Assembly (NCBI GenBank): GCA_024693545.1
Contig: JAILKT010000115.1
Coordinates: forward strand, 1-33,811
From: Lachnospiraceae bacterium
GTDB lineage: Bacteria > Bacillota > Clostridia > Lachnospirales > Lachnospiraceae
Direction: 5' to 3'
Length of the DNA stretch: 33,811 bases
Shown: piece after piece, positions 18,535-26,733 of the stretch
How the letters are laid out: each line of letters starts with the position of its first letter
Position numbering within the stretch: position 1 is the stretch's first letter
Notes under the pieces: generated by a model
The model's input: the letters and a program-made list of their open reading frames with translations, nothing else
The model's database searches: none
What the model was told of the DNA's origin: nothing
Made by a program: the position numbers and the translations under genes

Positions 18535-18585
18535 TGATCTTATAACGATCATCAGATCAGAGCGTAAGTCTCAGATATAAATAAT

Positions 18586-18619
18586 CCCCGAATGCATGGT
18601 ATAATGCCTGCATTCGGGG
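18586..18619 (-). terminator. Terminator of ilvE (possibly bidirectional)
   Basis: Perfect 11-bp stem CCCCGAATGCA-N12-TGCATTCGGGG, followed on the minus strand by ATTATTTAT, between convergent genes. Confidence 0.75.
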
Positions 18620-18636
18620 TATACATTTTTCAGGGA

Positions 18637-19662
18637 TTACATGATCTCGTAGATCCAGCCTTCGGGAGCCTTGATGGTACCCATCTGGATTCCGGTAAGT
18701 GTCTCGTAAAGCTTCTTTGTAACAGGTCCCATATCTTTCATTCCGCTGGGGAAACAAATCTCTTTTCCGTGATCAACGATCTTTCCGACGGGAGAAATAA
18801 CTGCTGCCGTACCACAAAGACCACATTCAGCCATATCCTTTACTTCTTCAAGAGAAATAACTCTCTCCTCTGCTTCAAGTCCGAGATATTCTTTTGCAAC
18901 CTGTACAAGAGAACGTCTTGTGATCGAAGGAAGAATACTGTCCGACTTAGGTGTAACAACTTTATTATCCTTTGTTACAAACAGGAAGTTGGCGCCGCCT
19001 GTCTCTTCAACATTAGTTCTGGTCTTTGCATCAAGATACATGTTCTCATCAAAGCCTTCCTGATGTGCCGTAACTATTGCATGAAGACTCATCGCATAGT
19101 TAAGTCCGGCCTTGATATTACCTGTTCCGCAAGGTGCGGCACGGTCATAATCACTGACTTTAAGTGTAAGAGGCTTAATACCGCCTTTAAAATAGGGGCC
19201 AACAGGTGTAGCAAACAATCTGAACTGATACTCGGTTGCGGGTTTAACACCGATAACAGGGTTTGTACCCATCATATAAGGACGAAGGTAAAGAGTTGCA
19301 CCCGATCCGAAAGGAGGTACATATGCAGCATTGGCAGCTACTACCTGCTTTACAGCATCAATAAATCTATCTCTGGGGAATGCGGGAATTTCAAGTCTTT
19401 TAGCCGACTGCTCAAGACGTTCCGCATTAAGGTCGGGACGAAATGTTACTATCTTACCGTCTTTCGTTGTATATGCTTTGAGTCCTTCAAAAACTGTCTG
19501 AGCATACTGGAAAACTCCTGCACATTCGTTAAGAACAACATTTGCATCTTCAGTAAGACGCCCATCATCCCATTTTCCATCCTTAAAATCAGAAACATAT
19601 CTCTTGTCTGTCTGAATGTAACCAAAACCGAGGCTACCCCAATCAATGTCTTTCTTCTGCAT
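18637..19662 (-). CDS. ilvE: Branched-chain-amino-acid aminotransferase
   Basis: GVFQYAQTVFEGLKAYTTKDGKIVTFRPDLNAERLEQSAKRLEIP, YLRPYMMGTNPVIGVKPA, NYAMSLHAIVTAHQEGFDENMYLDAKTRTNVEETGGANFLFV, typical class IV BCAT. Confidence 0.94.
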   Translation of the reverse strand: MQKKDIDWGSLGFGYIQTDKRYVSDFKDGKWDDGRLTEDANVVLNECAGVFQYAQTVFEGLKAYTTKDGKIVTFRPDLNAERLEQSAKRLEIPAFPRDRFIDAVKQVVAANAAYVPPFGSGATLYLRPYMMGTNPVIGVKPATEYQFRLFATPVGPYFKGGIKPLTLKVSDYDRAAPCGTGNIKAGLNYAMSLHAIVTAHQEGFDENMYLDAKTRTNVEETGGANFLFVTKDNKVVTPKSDSILPSITRRSLVQVAKEYLGLEAEERVISLEEVKDMAECGLCGTAAVISPVGKIVDHGKEICFPSGMKDMGPVTKKLYETLTGIQMGTIKAPEGWIYEIM

Positions 19663-19716
19663 AACTCATCATTCCCTTCTTTAAATTATTTCTATATTTT
19701 TTACTAATATTCTGTT

Positions 19717-19744
19717 ATGATAGCACTACGTGCTTAAAAGTCAA
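19717..19744 (-). promoter_or_regulatory. ilvE promoter (TTGACT-N16-TATCAT) with palindrome in the spacer
   Basis: -35 19739-19744, -10 19717-19722; AGCAC-TAC-GTGCT palindrome 19722-19734. Confidence 0.6.
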
Positions 19745-19823
19745 GCCTTTATTCATATATTAGCGGCTGATGAAGCATTCTGCAGTCAACTGTTAATATA
19801 TAACATTTACTTTATTACATAAA

Positions 19824-19849
19824 AAGAGTCGCCTGTTTAGGCGACTCTT
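19824..19849 (-). terminator. Intrinsic terminator of the double ABC-importer operon
   Basis: Perfect 10-bp stem AAGAGTCGCC-TAAACA-GGCGACTCTT followed by TTT on the minus strand, 20 nt after the SBP stop. Confidence 0.85.
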
Positions 19850-19870
19850 ATTTATTTAAAGATAATACTA

Positions 19871-21382
19871 TCAATAGCTGTTTGCAACACCTACATAGTA
19901 ATCGATCTCATCCTTCATTTCTTCATACTGCTCCTGACCTGTCTTGGAGTCAATATTCCAGAAGTAAGAGTTGTCACGGTTAACGTTATCAACAAGAGGG
20001 AAGAGCTGAGGAATAGGATTCCTTGTAAGGATTTCAAGAGTCTCATCAACCGCACGAGTATCTCTGAACTGAGGATAGTATCCTGTCTTCCAATCGTCTA
20101 CATCCTCATATCCGGGAGTAGGATTTGTGTAAAGGTTGAATGCAAATGCGATCTTCCAAGCTCTGTCATCATCATAGATAGCAGGGATAACACGAAGATG
20201 ATCGTATGAGTAGCAAGTATAATCTGAAACTGCAGGTCCCTTAGGGAATACTACAAATCCAAAATCATCGGGAAGCTCTGCATTGTTGGCAACTCTGTAC
20301 TCCTCTGCTGCCTGAAGGGCAACCTCAGCATTAAGGAATGCTGTGTAAGGGAAGTCATACTGAGCACCTTCGGGAGCGGGGAGCTGATACTTAGCACGCA
20401 TATCTTTTGCCCAGTCCCAAGCCTGAATAAAGTTATCTGTACCTGTTGCATTTACAAATTTGCCTTCAGCATCACGCTCAATAATGAAAGCGTTATTTGA
20501 TGCAAGACAAGGTTTCATAAAGTCATAGTTTGTAGAGCACATAGCATATACATCGGGGATATCATCGCCGTTTGTATCACGTGTGAGCTTAGCACAAAGT
20601 TCTTCAAATGCTGCCCAATCCCATGTACCTGCTGCCTGCATATCATAAAGAGATTCGGGATCTACACCTGCTTCGGTAAGGAGTCTCTTGTTAAAGAAGA
20701 TACCTCCACGAGGCTCTGTTCTGTCTGCTCTCATACCATAGATGGAATCGCCGATCTTAAGGAGCTCTTTAGCTGACTTGTCCCACTTTTCCTCCGTAAA
20801 GTCAAGACAATCAAGTGTTGTAAGATCCTTATAAAGACCTGATCTGAAACCACTGAAACTTCTCTCGTCGCATACGAAAACATAGTTCTCATCGCCACCG
20901 GTTGTACAGAAGTTTGTAAGGAGTGAAGGATAGTCATTCCAGCTACCTATCGACTCTTCTTTAATAGTAAAGTTATAGGTCTTCTGAATCCAGTCACGGT
21001 AATTCTTGGTAGCCTCACCGTATGCTGTAGATTCATCGGGATCGGGGTTTGCCCACCAAGCTGCGATCTTAACTTCCATTCCGCCAAGATCTATGGGGTT
21101 GCCGTCAGCACCAACAATAACATCGGGGAATTCATCTTCCTCTTCTTCCTCTTCTTCCTCTTCAACATCAGCCCCATCATCAGGAGTATCAACGTCTGCA
21201 TCTGCAACATCAGTCGGTGCTTCTTCCTTCTTCTCGGTTTCGGAAGTTGTTGCTGTGTCCTTAGAGTCCGCTTCATTCGTTGTAGGTTCTGTCTTATCTC
21301 CGCCGCTCGAAGAACATGCCGCACATGAAAGAACGAGAACTAAGATCATGAAGAGCGCTACAAGCTTACTAGTCTTTTTCAT
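19871..21382 (-). CDS. ABC transporter extracellular solute-binding lipoprotein (family 1)
   Basis: Lipobox LVLVLSCAAC; acidic linker DVEEEEEEEEEDEFPD; SBP-like GGIFFNKRLLTEAGVDPESLYDMQAAGTWDWAAFEELCAKLTRDTNGDDIPDVYAM. Confidence 0.9.
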   Translation of the reverse strand: MKKTSKLVALFMILVLVLSCAACSSSGGDKTEPTTNEADSKDTATTSETEKKEEAPTDVADADVDTPDDGADVEEEEEEEEEDEFPDVIVGADGNPIDLGGMEVKIAAWWANPDPDESTAYGEATKNYRDWIQKTYNFTIKEESIGSWNDYPSLLTNFCTTGGDENYVFVCDERSFSGFRSGLYKDLTTLDCLDFTEEKWDKSAKELLKIGDSIYGMRADRTEPRGGIFFNKRLLTEAGVDPESLYDMQAAGTWDWAAFEELCAKLTRDTNGDDIPDVYAMCSTNYDFMKPCLASNNAFIIERDAEGKFVNATGTDNFIQAWDWAKDMRAKYQLPAPEGAQYDFPYTAFLNAEVALQAAEEYRVANNAELPDDFGFVVFPKGPAVSDYTCYSYDHLRVIPAIYDDDRAWKIAFAFNLYTNPTPGYEDVDDWKTGYYPQFRDTRAVDETLEILTRNPIPQLFPLVDNVNRDNSYFWNIDSKTGQEQYEEMKDEIDYYVGVANSY

Positions 21383-21477
21383 AAAACCTCTCTCTTTCTC
21401 ACCACTTGGGTGCTAAAATATTGAGTTCGCAATTAAGCAAACACATCAGCATCGAAAAATTTCCGACGCCAATTAAC

Positions 21478-21506
21478 ATTATAAATCAGCAGGTTAAAAG
21501 CGTCAA
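21478..21506 (-). promoter_or_regulatory. Internal promoter upstream of the distal SBP (TTGACG-N17-TATAAT)
   Basis: -35 21501-21506, 17-nt spacer, -10 21478-21483, immediately after the permease stop (21512). Confidence 0.7.
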
Positions 21507-21511
21507 GCAAC

Positions 21512-22519
21512 CTACATCTTGATACCTGTCGAAGAAAGAGATTCAACGAATCCTTTCTGAGCGATCAGGTATAACAGAATAATCGGAACGACAACAAGCA
21601 GCACGCCTGTAGCATTCATTTGTTGAAGTAAAGCTTCGGACGCAAGTCCGGTTCTTTGATTAACTATCTGATAATAATTGGTGTAATTATCGGCAAGCGA
21701 TGCAAGTCCCGTCGATAAGAGGTCTTTACCTCCGATGAAAAGTGCCGAATAAAAACTGTCGGTCCACTGCCATACAAATGAGAAGAGGAAACACGAAGTA
21801 ATGATCGGTTTCGCATCGGGAAGCATGATCCTGACAAATGTATAAAGTGTTCCGCATCCGTCAACATAAGCAGCTTCTTCAAGTTCCTTGGGAATACCGC
21901 GGAAGAACTGACGTACAAGGAAAATATAAAGACCGTTTTTGAGTCCCATACATCCGGCTGACATAAGGAAATAAGGAATAACGGAACCTCTCAGATTTAC
22001 CGCTGATCCTGTAAATGTTTCAAACAGTCCGAATACATCGAAGAATCTGAAGTGAAGGTAAAGGGGTGAAGAAATTGTCTGGGGCGGAATAAGAATAATA
22101 AGTATAACACACGCAAACCAAAATTTCTTAAGCGGGAAATTAAACCTCGCAAACCCGTAACCAACAAGCGTACATGCACAGATCTGAACTATCGATACGG
22201 CAATTGAGATCCAAAGCGAATTAAACAATGCCTTCCAATAGTTCATAAGTTCCATAACAACCGAATAATTGGCTGTCGTAAGATGACGCGGCAAAATATT
22301 TATGGTAGTGTCATAAAGATCCTTCTCTGTCATAATACTTACACAGAATTTGTTTACGATCGGTTCAAGGATCATAAAACAAAGACCGAAAATAAGCACA
22401 AATCTAAGTATCTTAAGCACAACAGAGCCGGTAGTCTTTTTCAAAAGATATCCACCGCTTAGTCTGTTTCTCTCACTGAAGGATCTGCGTCCTTCCACTG
22501 CTGCCTTTGCTTTACTCAT
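21512..22519 (-). CDS. Carbohydrate ABC transporter permease (MalG-like)
   Basis: EAA loop LEEAAYVDGCGTLYTFVRIMLPDAKP, multiple TM segments; start overlaps upstream permease stop (ATGAGTAA). Confidence 0.9.
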   Translation of the reverse strand: MSKAKAAVEGRRSFSERNRLSGGYLLKKTTGSVVLKILRFVLIFGLCFMILEPIVNKFCVSIMTEKDLYDTTINILPRHLTTANYSVVMELMNYWKALFNSLWISIAVSIVQICACTLVGYGFARFNFPLKKFWFACVILIILIPPQTISSPLYLHFRFFDVFGLFETFTGSAVNLRGSVIPYFLMSAGCMGLKNGLYIFLVRQFFRGIPKELEEAAYVDGCGTLYTFVRIMLPDAKPIITSCFLFSFVWQWTDSFYSALFIGGKDLLSTGLASLADNYTNYYQIVNQRTGLASEALLQQMNATGVLLVVVPIILLYLIAQKGFVESLSSTGIKM

Positions 22520-23420
22520 AATAGTACACCACCCTCGAAATTATTAGCGTAGATATACCGATCCAGGCTATAACCACTCCGAAATAGATCCAGGCCAGTG
22601 CCGATCCGTAACCAAAGTCAAGGTTACGCGTAACCTCTGTCTGAACCTGCTGTATTACCTGGTTGTCAGACTTCATGAAAAAGTCGATGATGGTATATAT
22701 CCAGTTTACAAGGAACATGGAGCTTATCATGGGGAAAGTGATCTTCCAAAGACTCTCCCACTTTGTACAACCTTCGATATCAGCAGCCTCATACATACTC
22801 TTCGGAATAGTCTGAAGTGCGGAAAGGAAAATGATTATCTGAATTCCCGAAGCAATGGCAATATCATAAACCGAATTAACAAGTTCAATTATCTTTTCTA
22901 CAAATCCGCTCGCCATATCGGTATTTGAAAGAATAATCTCAAGCGTATCGGCTATGCCCGAAGAGGATGATCCCTCTATCATCTCCTTCATGCCCGAAAG
23001 CAGCGTATTGTTATACTCAAGGCCTACAACAACACCGGAAGAAAAAATAACGGGAAGGAAGAATACGGCTCTTACAAAAGCTCTGCCCTTAAACTTCTGA
23101 TTTAACAGGAGCGCGATAAAGAAACTGAAAATGATCGTTGCCAAAGAGTTAAAGACCATCTTCGATATTTCCTCAAGGAGCATACGCGAAAAATTAGGAT
23201 CGATCGTAAGCGCTCTTTTATAGTTATCAAGTCCTGCATAAACGTTCTCAAATCCCTCGGCACCAACCTGCACATCCGAGAAAGACATAATGAGCGATTG
23301 GATAAGCGGCTTAACCATAAACAACAGGAAACCAAGCACAAACGGAAGTATAAACAAATATCCGAATATGGCTCTTCTTCCGAGAAGCGACATCTTCGTT
23401 TTTTTATTTACCTTAGCCAT
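22512..23420 (-). CDS. Sugar ABC transporter permease (MalF-like)
   Basis: FGYLFILPFVLGFLLFMVKPLIQSLIMSF; EAA loop MYEAADIEGCTKWESLWKITFPMI. ATG 23420 (MAKVNKK) with RBS GAGAGGTGA, or GTG 23429 overlapping the upstream stop (GTGA). Confidence 0.9.
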   Translation of the reverse strand: MAKVNKKTKMSLLGRRAIFGYLFILPFVLGFLLFMVKPLIQSLIMSFSDVQVGAEGFENVYAGLDNYKRALTIDPNFSRMLLEEISKMVFNSLATIIFSFFIALLLNQKFKGRAFVRAVFFLPVIFSSGVVVGLEYNNTLLSGMKEMIEGSSSSGIADTLEIILSNTDMASGFVEKIIELVNSVYDIAIASGIQIIIFLSALQTIPKSMYEAADIEGCTKWESLWKITFPMISSMFLVNWIYTIIDFFMKSDNQVIQQVQTEVTRNLDFGYGSALAWIYFGVVIAWIGISTLIISRVVYYYE

Positions 23421-23425
23421 ATATG

Positions 23426-25981
23426 TCACTCACCTCTCTTTACTACATAGTCCCTTGCGGGAACTTTCACACCATTTGAATCTATATCCTTATATGCGTA
23501 ATTAACATATACTTTAGTGCCGTCTTCATATTCTGTGATCCTCACACCACTGTCATCTACCGTGTGTCCGATCATCTTTTTATTTGAAACGCTGTCAAAA
23601 TCATTTTTGAAACGCTTATATATAGCAGCGGCTTTATCTTTCCACAGATCAAATGAGGAACCGTAGTATTCGGAATACATTGTTTCCTGTATCCTTTCGG
23701 GAGCACATTTCATAAACGTAAATGTGAGACCCGCACCAAATTCCGCAGACTTAAGTATCTCATATTCAAAGTCTTCGGAAAGGTTTATCGGAACGCCTGT
23801 ATAATCGACAAGATCGTGAATAGCCATCTCAAAGAAAGGAATATCATAATCTATGATCGCCATATTTGAATTACTGATATCCATCGATGTAACTACATCA
23901 GCATATTCAAGAGCATAATCATTGGCATGATTGACTATGGTACCCTTTTCGGATGCTAAAGAAAGTATCTCACATGAAATGTCTTTTGCTTCTTCTCTCG
24001 TAACCTTTTCCTTCGGGTTATAATCGCTGTTGAGCAAATAGCCTGTATATCGAAGTGCCATTCCGATATCGTATTCATCGGTAAATGACTTAAACTCATC
24101 GAAACATTCTTTCTTATATGAAGGCTTGACAAGATAATACGGATCGTTAAAATCTTCCTGTCCATACCAAACAATCGAATAATCGTAAAGTTCAGCCTGT
24201 TCTCTCGATACAAATTTTGCACCGTCACGGAATCCGATATAACCGTCCGTCATTCCCGAATCGTAAGCAAAATCAGTCTGTCCTTCAAGATAAAGTTTAA
24301 TTTTTCTCTCACGCAGCTTTTCCAGCATGTCTTTAAAATCACTTTTGCCGCCGAGTTTCGATATAAGATCAACATCTTTTAATACATAGTGTTTAACACC
24401 ATCGTTTATCGCACCGGTTAGCTTAAGATCAAAATCGTCAACTCCGAGGTTCTTAAGTTCATCAACAATTTCAACCGTTTCATCATAAGTAGTAAGTTCA
24501 AGCGGCTGCTTATACGGAATTCCGGCTGTCTGCTGAACTTTATCTATCGCTCCTATTACTTCAATGACCGCAGGCAATCCTTCATCCTTTTTCGATCCGA
24601 GCGAAGGATACCTTTCAAGAAGATATTGTCTGTATACTCCGGCCATATCGCTGTAATTATCTTCACTTCCGAATCTGTATCTCTGAGAGATATTCTGCTT
24701 CGGAAGTGTTTCCTCATAAACATAGAATGTTGCATTAGATCTCTCGGTAACATCGTAAGACTCATAATGTATAAACGAATATCCGGCATCGGCATGATTA
24801 TAACTGTCGAAACGTCCGCTGACATCTGCGGTTATATTGGCATAGGAGGCTCCATCTTCAAGCATACACAGGAACGAAGCACCGTTTTTCGACATTCCGA
24901 ACATGGGGAATGAATTTCTTGTCTCGGTAACAACGGATGTTCTCGAAGAACAGTAATCCCATCCGTAAACATTAGCATAATAAGGATTCTGACCGAATCT
25001 TCCGTTATTAAATTCAATAACGGCTCCGCCGCTTTCCGGAACAACGATAAATCCTTCATCTTCGGTACTGCCTGCACCGAAATAAGGTAAGATTTCAATA
25101 TTTGTTATAGGATAATCGGGTTTAAATTCAACCTTATCCATTGGTACATTGACTATAAGATCACGTCCGTCAAGCTTATATTCAACCGAAATATTAAAAA
25201 GCGGAATATCCTCCGACTTCTTGGTCGAATAACGTGACAAATGCGCCTGATACTGTTCTTCTGTATAACCGGCCTCCCAGAAATACTTCTCAATTGCTGC
25301 TTTCAAATGCTGAGCAACACCGTCACGAAGTATATAAAGCTTCATATCTGCAAGATCGGGATAACTTTCAAGAAGTTCTTCTTTATTATCCGATGCTCTC
25401 AGATTATTGATATCTGTCTTTCTGTAATACTCTTTAACCTGTTTGGCGGCTTTCTTCTCCATATTTTTGGTAATGGCTTTAAAATCCTTTTCGGGAAGTG
25501 CAAGGGGAATTTTAAATTCTTTCTCTGTATTACCGATCGTATAATTGACCGTGATCGAATCCTTACCCTCTTCTATCTCAAAGATTCCCTTATCAATACT
25601 GTATGCACAGTTATTATAAGTGGTAAGGATACCCTTTATATTTCCGTAAGTAATATAGAGCGTTGACTTAAGATTGGCCTTTTTATCAAGCGTGGGCGCA
25701 AGAGGATCATTGTCTGCTTCTGCGGGATTGGATTCCCAAACGGCTCCCGTAGCTTTATCCGTAACAGAGAAACGCGAAGTAGCTCGGTCCATCGAAAAGA
25801 TAAGGTCATCGTTTTCCATCACGGCAATACCTTCTCCGGGCGATCCTCCTCTGATCTCGATCTCAACAGGCGCCGCCTCTTCGGGCTGGATCATATAAAC
25901 AAACAAGACAATAAGACCCAAAACTGCTATCGGGATAACGATATTCAGTATAGTTTTAATCCAGGATTTCTTTCCTTTCAC
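23426..25981 (-). CDS. Large membrane-anchored protein, DUF5696-like; glycoside-hydrolase-like architecture
   Basis: N-terminal TM anchor (IVIPIAVLGLIVLFVYMI), N-terminal beta-rich region (FSMDRATSRFSVTDKATGAVWESNP), central barrel-like alternation (LTTYDETVEIVDELKNLGVDDFDLKLTGAINDG...), C-terminal ITEYEDGTKVYVNYAYKDIDSNGVKVPARDYVV. The DUF number is from memory of similar neighbourhoods, not a search. Confidence 0.7.
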   Translation of the reverse strand: MKGKKSWIKTILNIVIPIAVLGLIVLFVYMIQPEEAAPVEIEIRGGSPGEGIAVMENDDLIFSMDRATSRFSVTDKATGAVWESNPAEADNDPLAPTLDKKANLKSTLYITYGNIKGILTTYNNCAYSIDKGIFEIEEGKDSITVNYTIGNTEKEFKIPLALPEKDFKAITKNMEKKAAKQVKEYYRKTDINNLRASDNKEELLESYPDLADMKLYILRDGVAQHLKAAIEKYFWEAGYTEEQYQAHLSRYSTKKSEDIPLFNISVEYKLDGRDLIVNVPMDKVEFKPDYPITNIEILPYFGAGSTEDEGFIVVPESGGAVIEFNNGRFGQNPYYANVYGWDYCSSRTSVVTETRNSFPMFGMSKNGASFLCMLEDGASYANITADVSGRFDSYNHADAGYSFIHYESYDVTERSNATFYVYEETLPKQNISQRYRFGSEDNYSDMAGVYRQYLLERYPSLGSKKDEGLPAVIEVIGAIDKVQQTAGIPYKQPLELTTYDETVEIVDELKNLGVDDFDLKLTGAINDGVKHYVLKDVDLISKLGGKSDFKDMLEKLRERKIKLYLEGQTDFAYDSGMTDGYIGFRDGAKFVSREQAELYDYSIVWYGQEDFNDPYYLVKPSYKKECFDEFKSFTDEYDIGMALRYTGYLLNSDYNPKEKVTREEAKDISCEILSLASEKGTIVNHANDYALEYADVVTSMDISNSNMAIIDYDIPFFEMAIHDLVDYTGVPINLSEDFEYEILKSAEFGAGLTFTFMKCAPERIQETMYSEYYGSSFDLWKDKAAAIYKRFKNDFDSVSNKKMIGHTVDDSGVRITEYEDGTKVYVNYAYKDIDSNGVKVPARDYVVKRGE

Positions 25982-26052
25982 GAGTACATCCTCCTCTTAA
26001 GAAACAGAATAAATACTGTTTCCGTGCCGAAAATTTAATCTATGTATCAGAT

Positions 26053-26733
26053 TTAGTACAATCTAAAGATCACTTCTCTGTAAAGAGAATAAAAATATGC
26101 TCCGGCGTCGCTGATCAAACTGAAGAAAAGTAACAACAGGAATATGACCACTGCCATGCCGACAAAAGTAAACAAAATAACAAGTATTGTTTTGCCTATT
26201 GAATAAGCATGCACCATCATGATAGCAGAAATAAACAACAGCGCCGCCCATACGATAGAAAAATCATGGAAGAAATAATTAAACGTATCCTCTTCTTCCG
26301 CAAGGAAATTACTGAGAATGGTATTCGGTATAACGATCAAAGGATAAGGCGTCATGGCATAAGCCGAAGAGATCCAAACATCCTTAAGTGTTCCTTTTCC
26401 GTCAAACAGTGTAGTGAGTGCCCAGTTTGTAATTACAAAGATAATGAACGGAAGAAGGATTCCGAGCATTTCTATCAGGAAATTCGCACGTTCAAGGTTA
26501 ACTTTGATAAACTGAAACGTTGTAAATTCAAGTCTGAATACGGAAGTGAGCAGAGAGAGTATCAAAATAAAGTTAGCTGCCGCAAGACTACCTCTTTTTT
26601 CATGTGTCAGATCCCAGAATCCGTCAAAGGGATGAACGATCACGTATAACGCATATCGAAGGCTCTTGAAAAATCTGTCATATGCAGCTCTGTTTGTAAA
26701 GAAATCAATTATTCTTCTTGCTGTCGTTTTCAA
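26053..26733 (-). CDS. YIP1-family-like multi-pass membrane protein
   Basis: About 5 TM segments; YVIVHPFDGFWDLTHEKRGSLAAANFIL and WISSAYAMTPYPLIVIPNTILSNFL resemble YIP1-domain proteins. TTG start at 26733 with RBS GGAGGTGA inside the upstream gene. Confidence 0.7.
   Translation of the reverse strand: MKTTARRIIDFFTNRAAYDRFFKSLRYALYVIVHPFDGFWDLTHEKRGSLAAANFILILSLLTSVFRLEFTTFQFIKVNLERANFLIEMLGILLPFIIFVITNWALTTLFDGKGTLKDVWISSAYAMTPYPLIVIPNTILSNFLAEEEDTFNYFFHDFSIVWAALLFISAIMMVHAYSIGKTILVILFTFVGMAVVIFLLLLFFSLISDAGAYFYSLYREVIFRLY

Noticed and set aside
18592-19707. 371-aa plus-strand ORF antisense to ilvE
   Set aside because: Cys/Asn/Lys-rich translation with no recognisable domain, fully antisense to a confident ilvE; read as a by-product of codon usage.
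21091-21416. Ser-rich 136-aa (+) and Arg/Lys-rich 77-aa (-) ORFs at the SBP linker
   Set aside because: Alternative-frame translations of the GAA/GAG-rich poly-Glu linker of the SBP.
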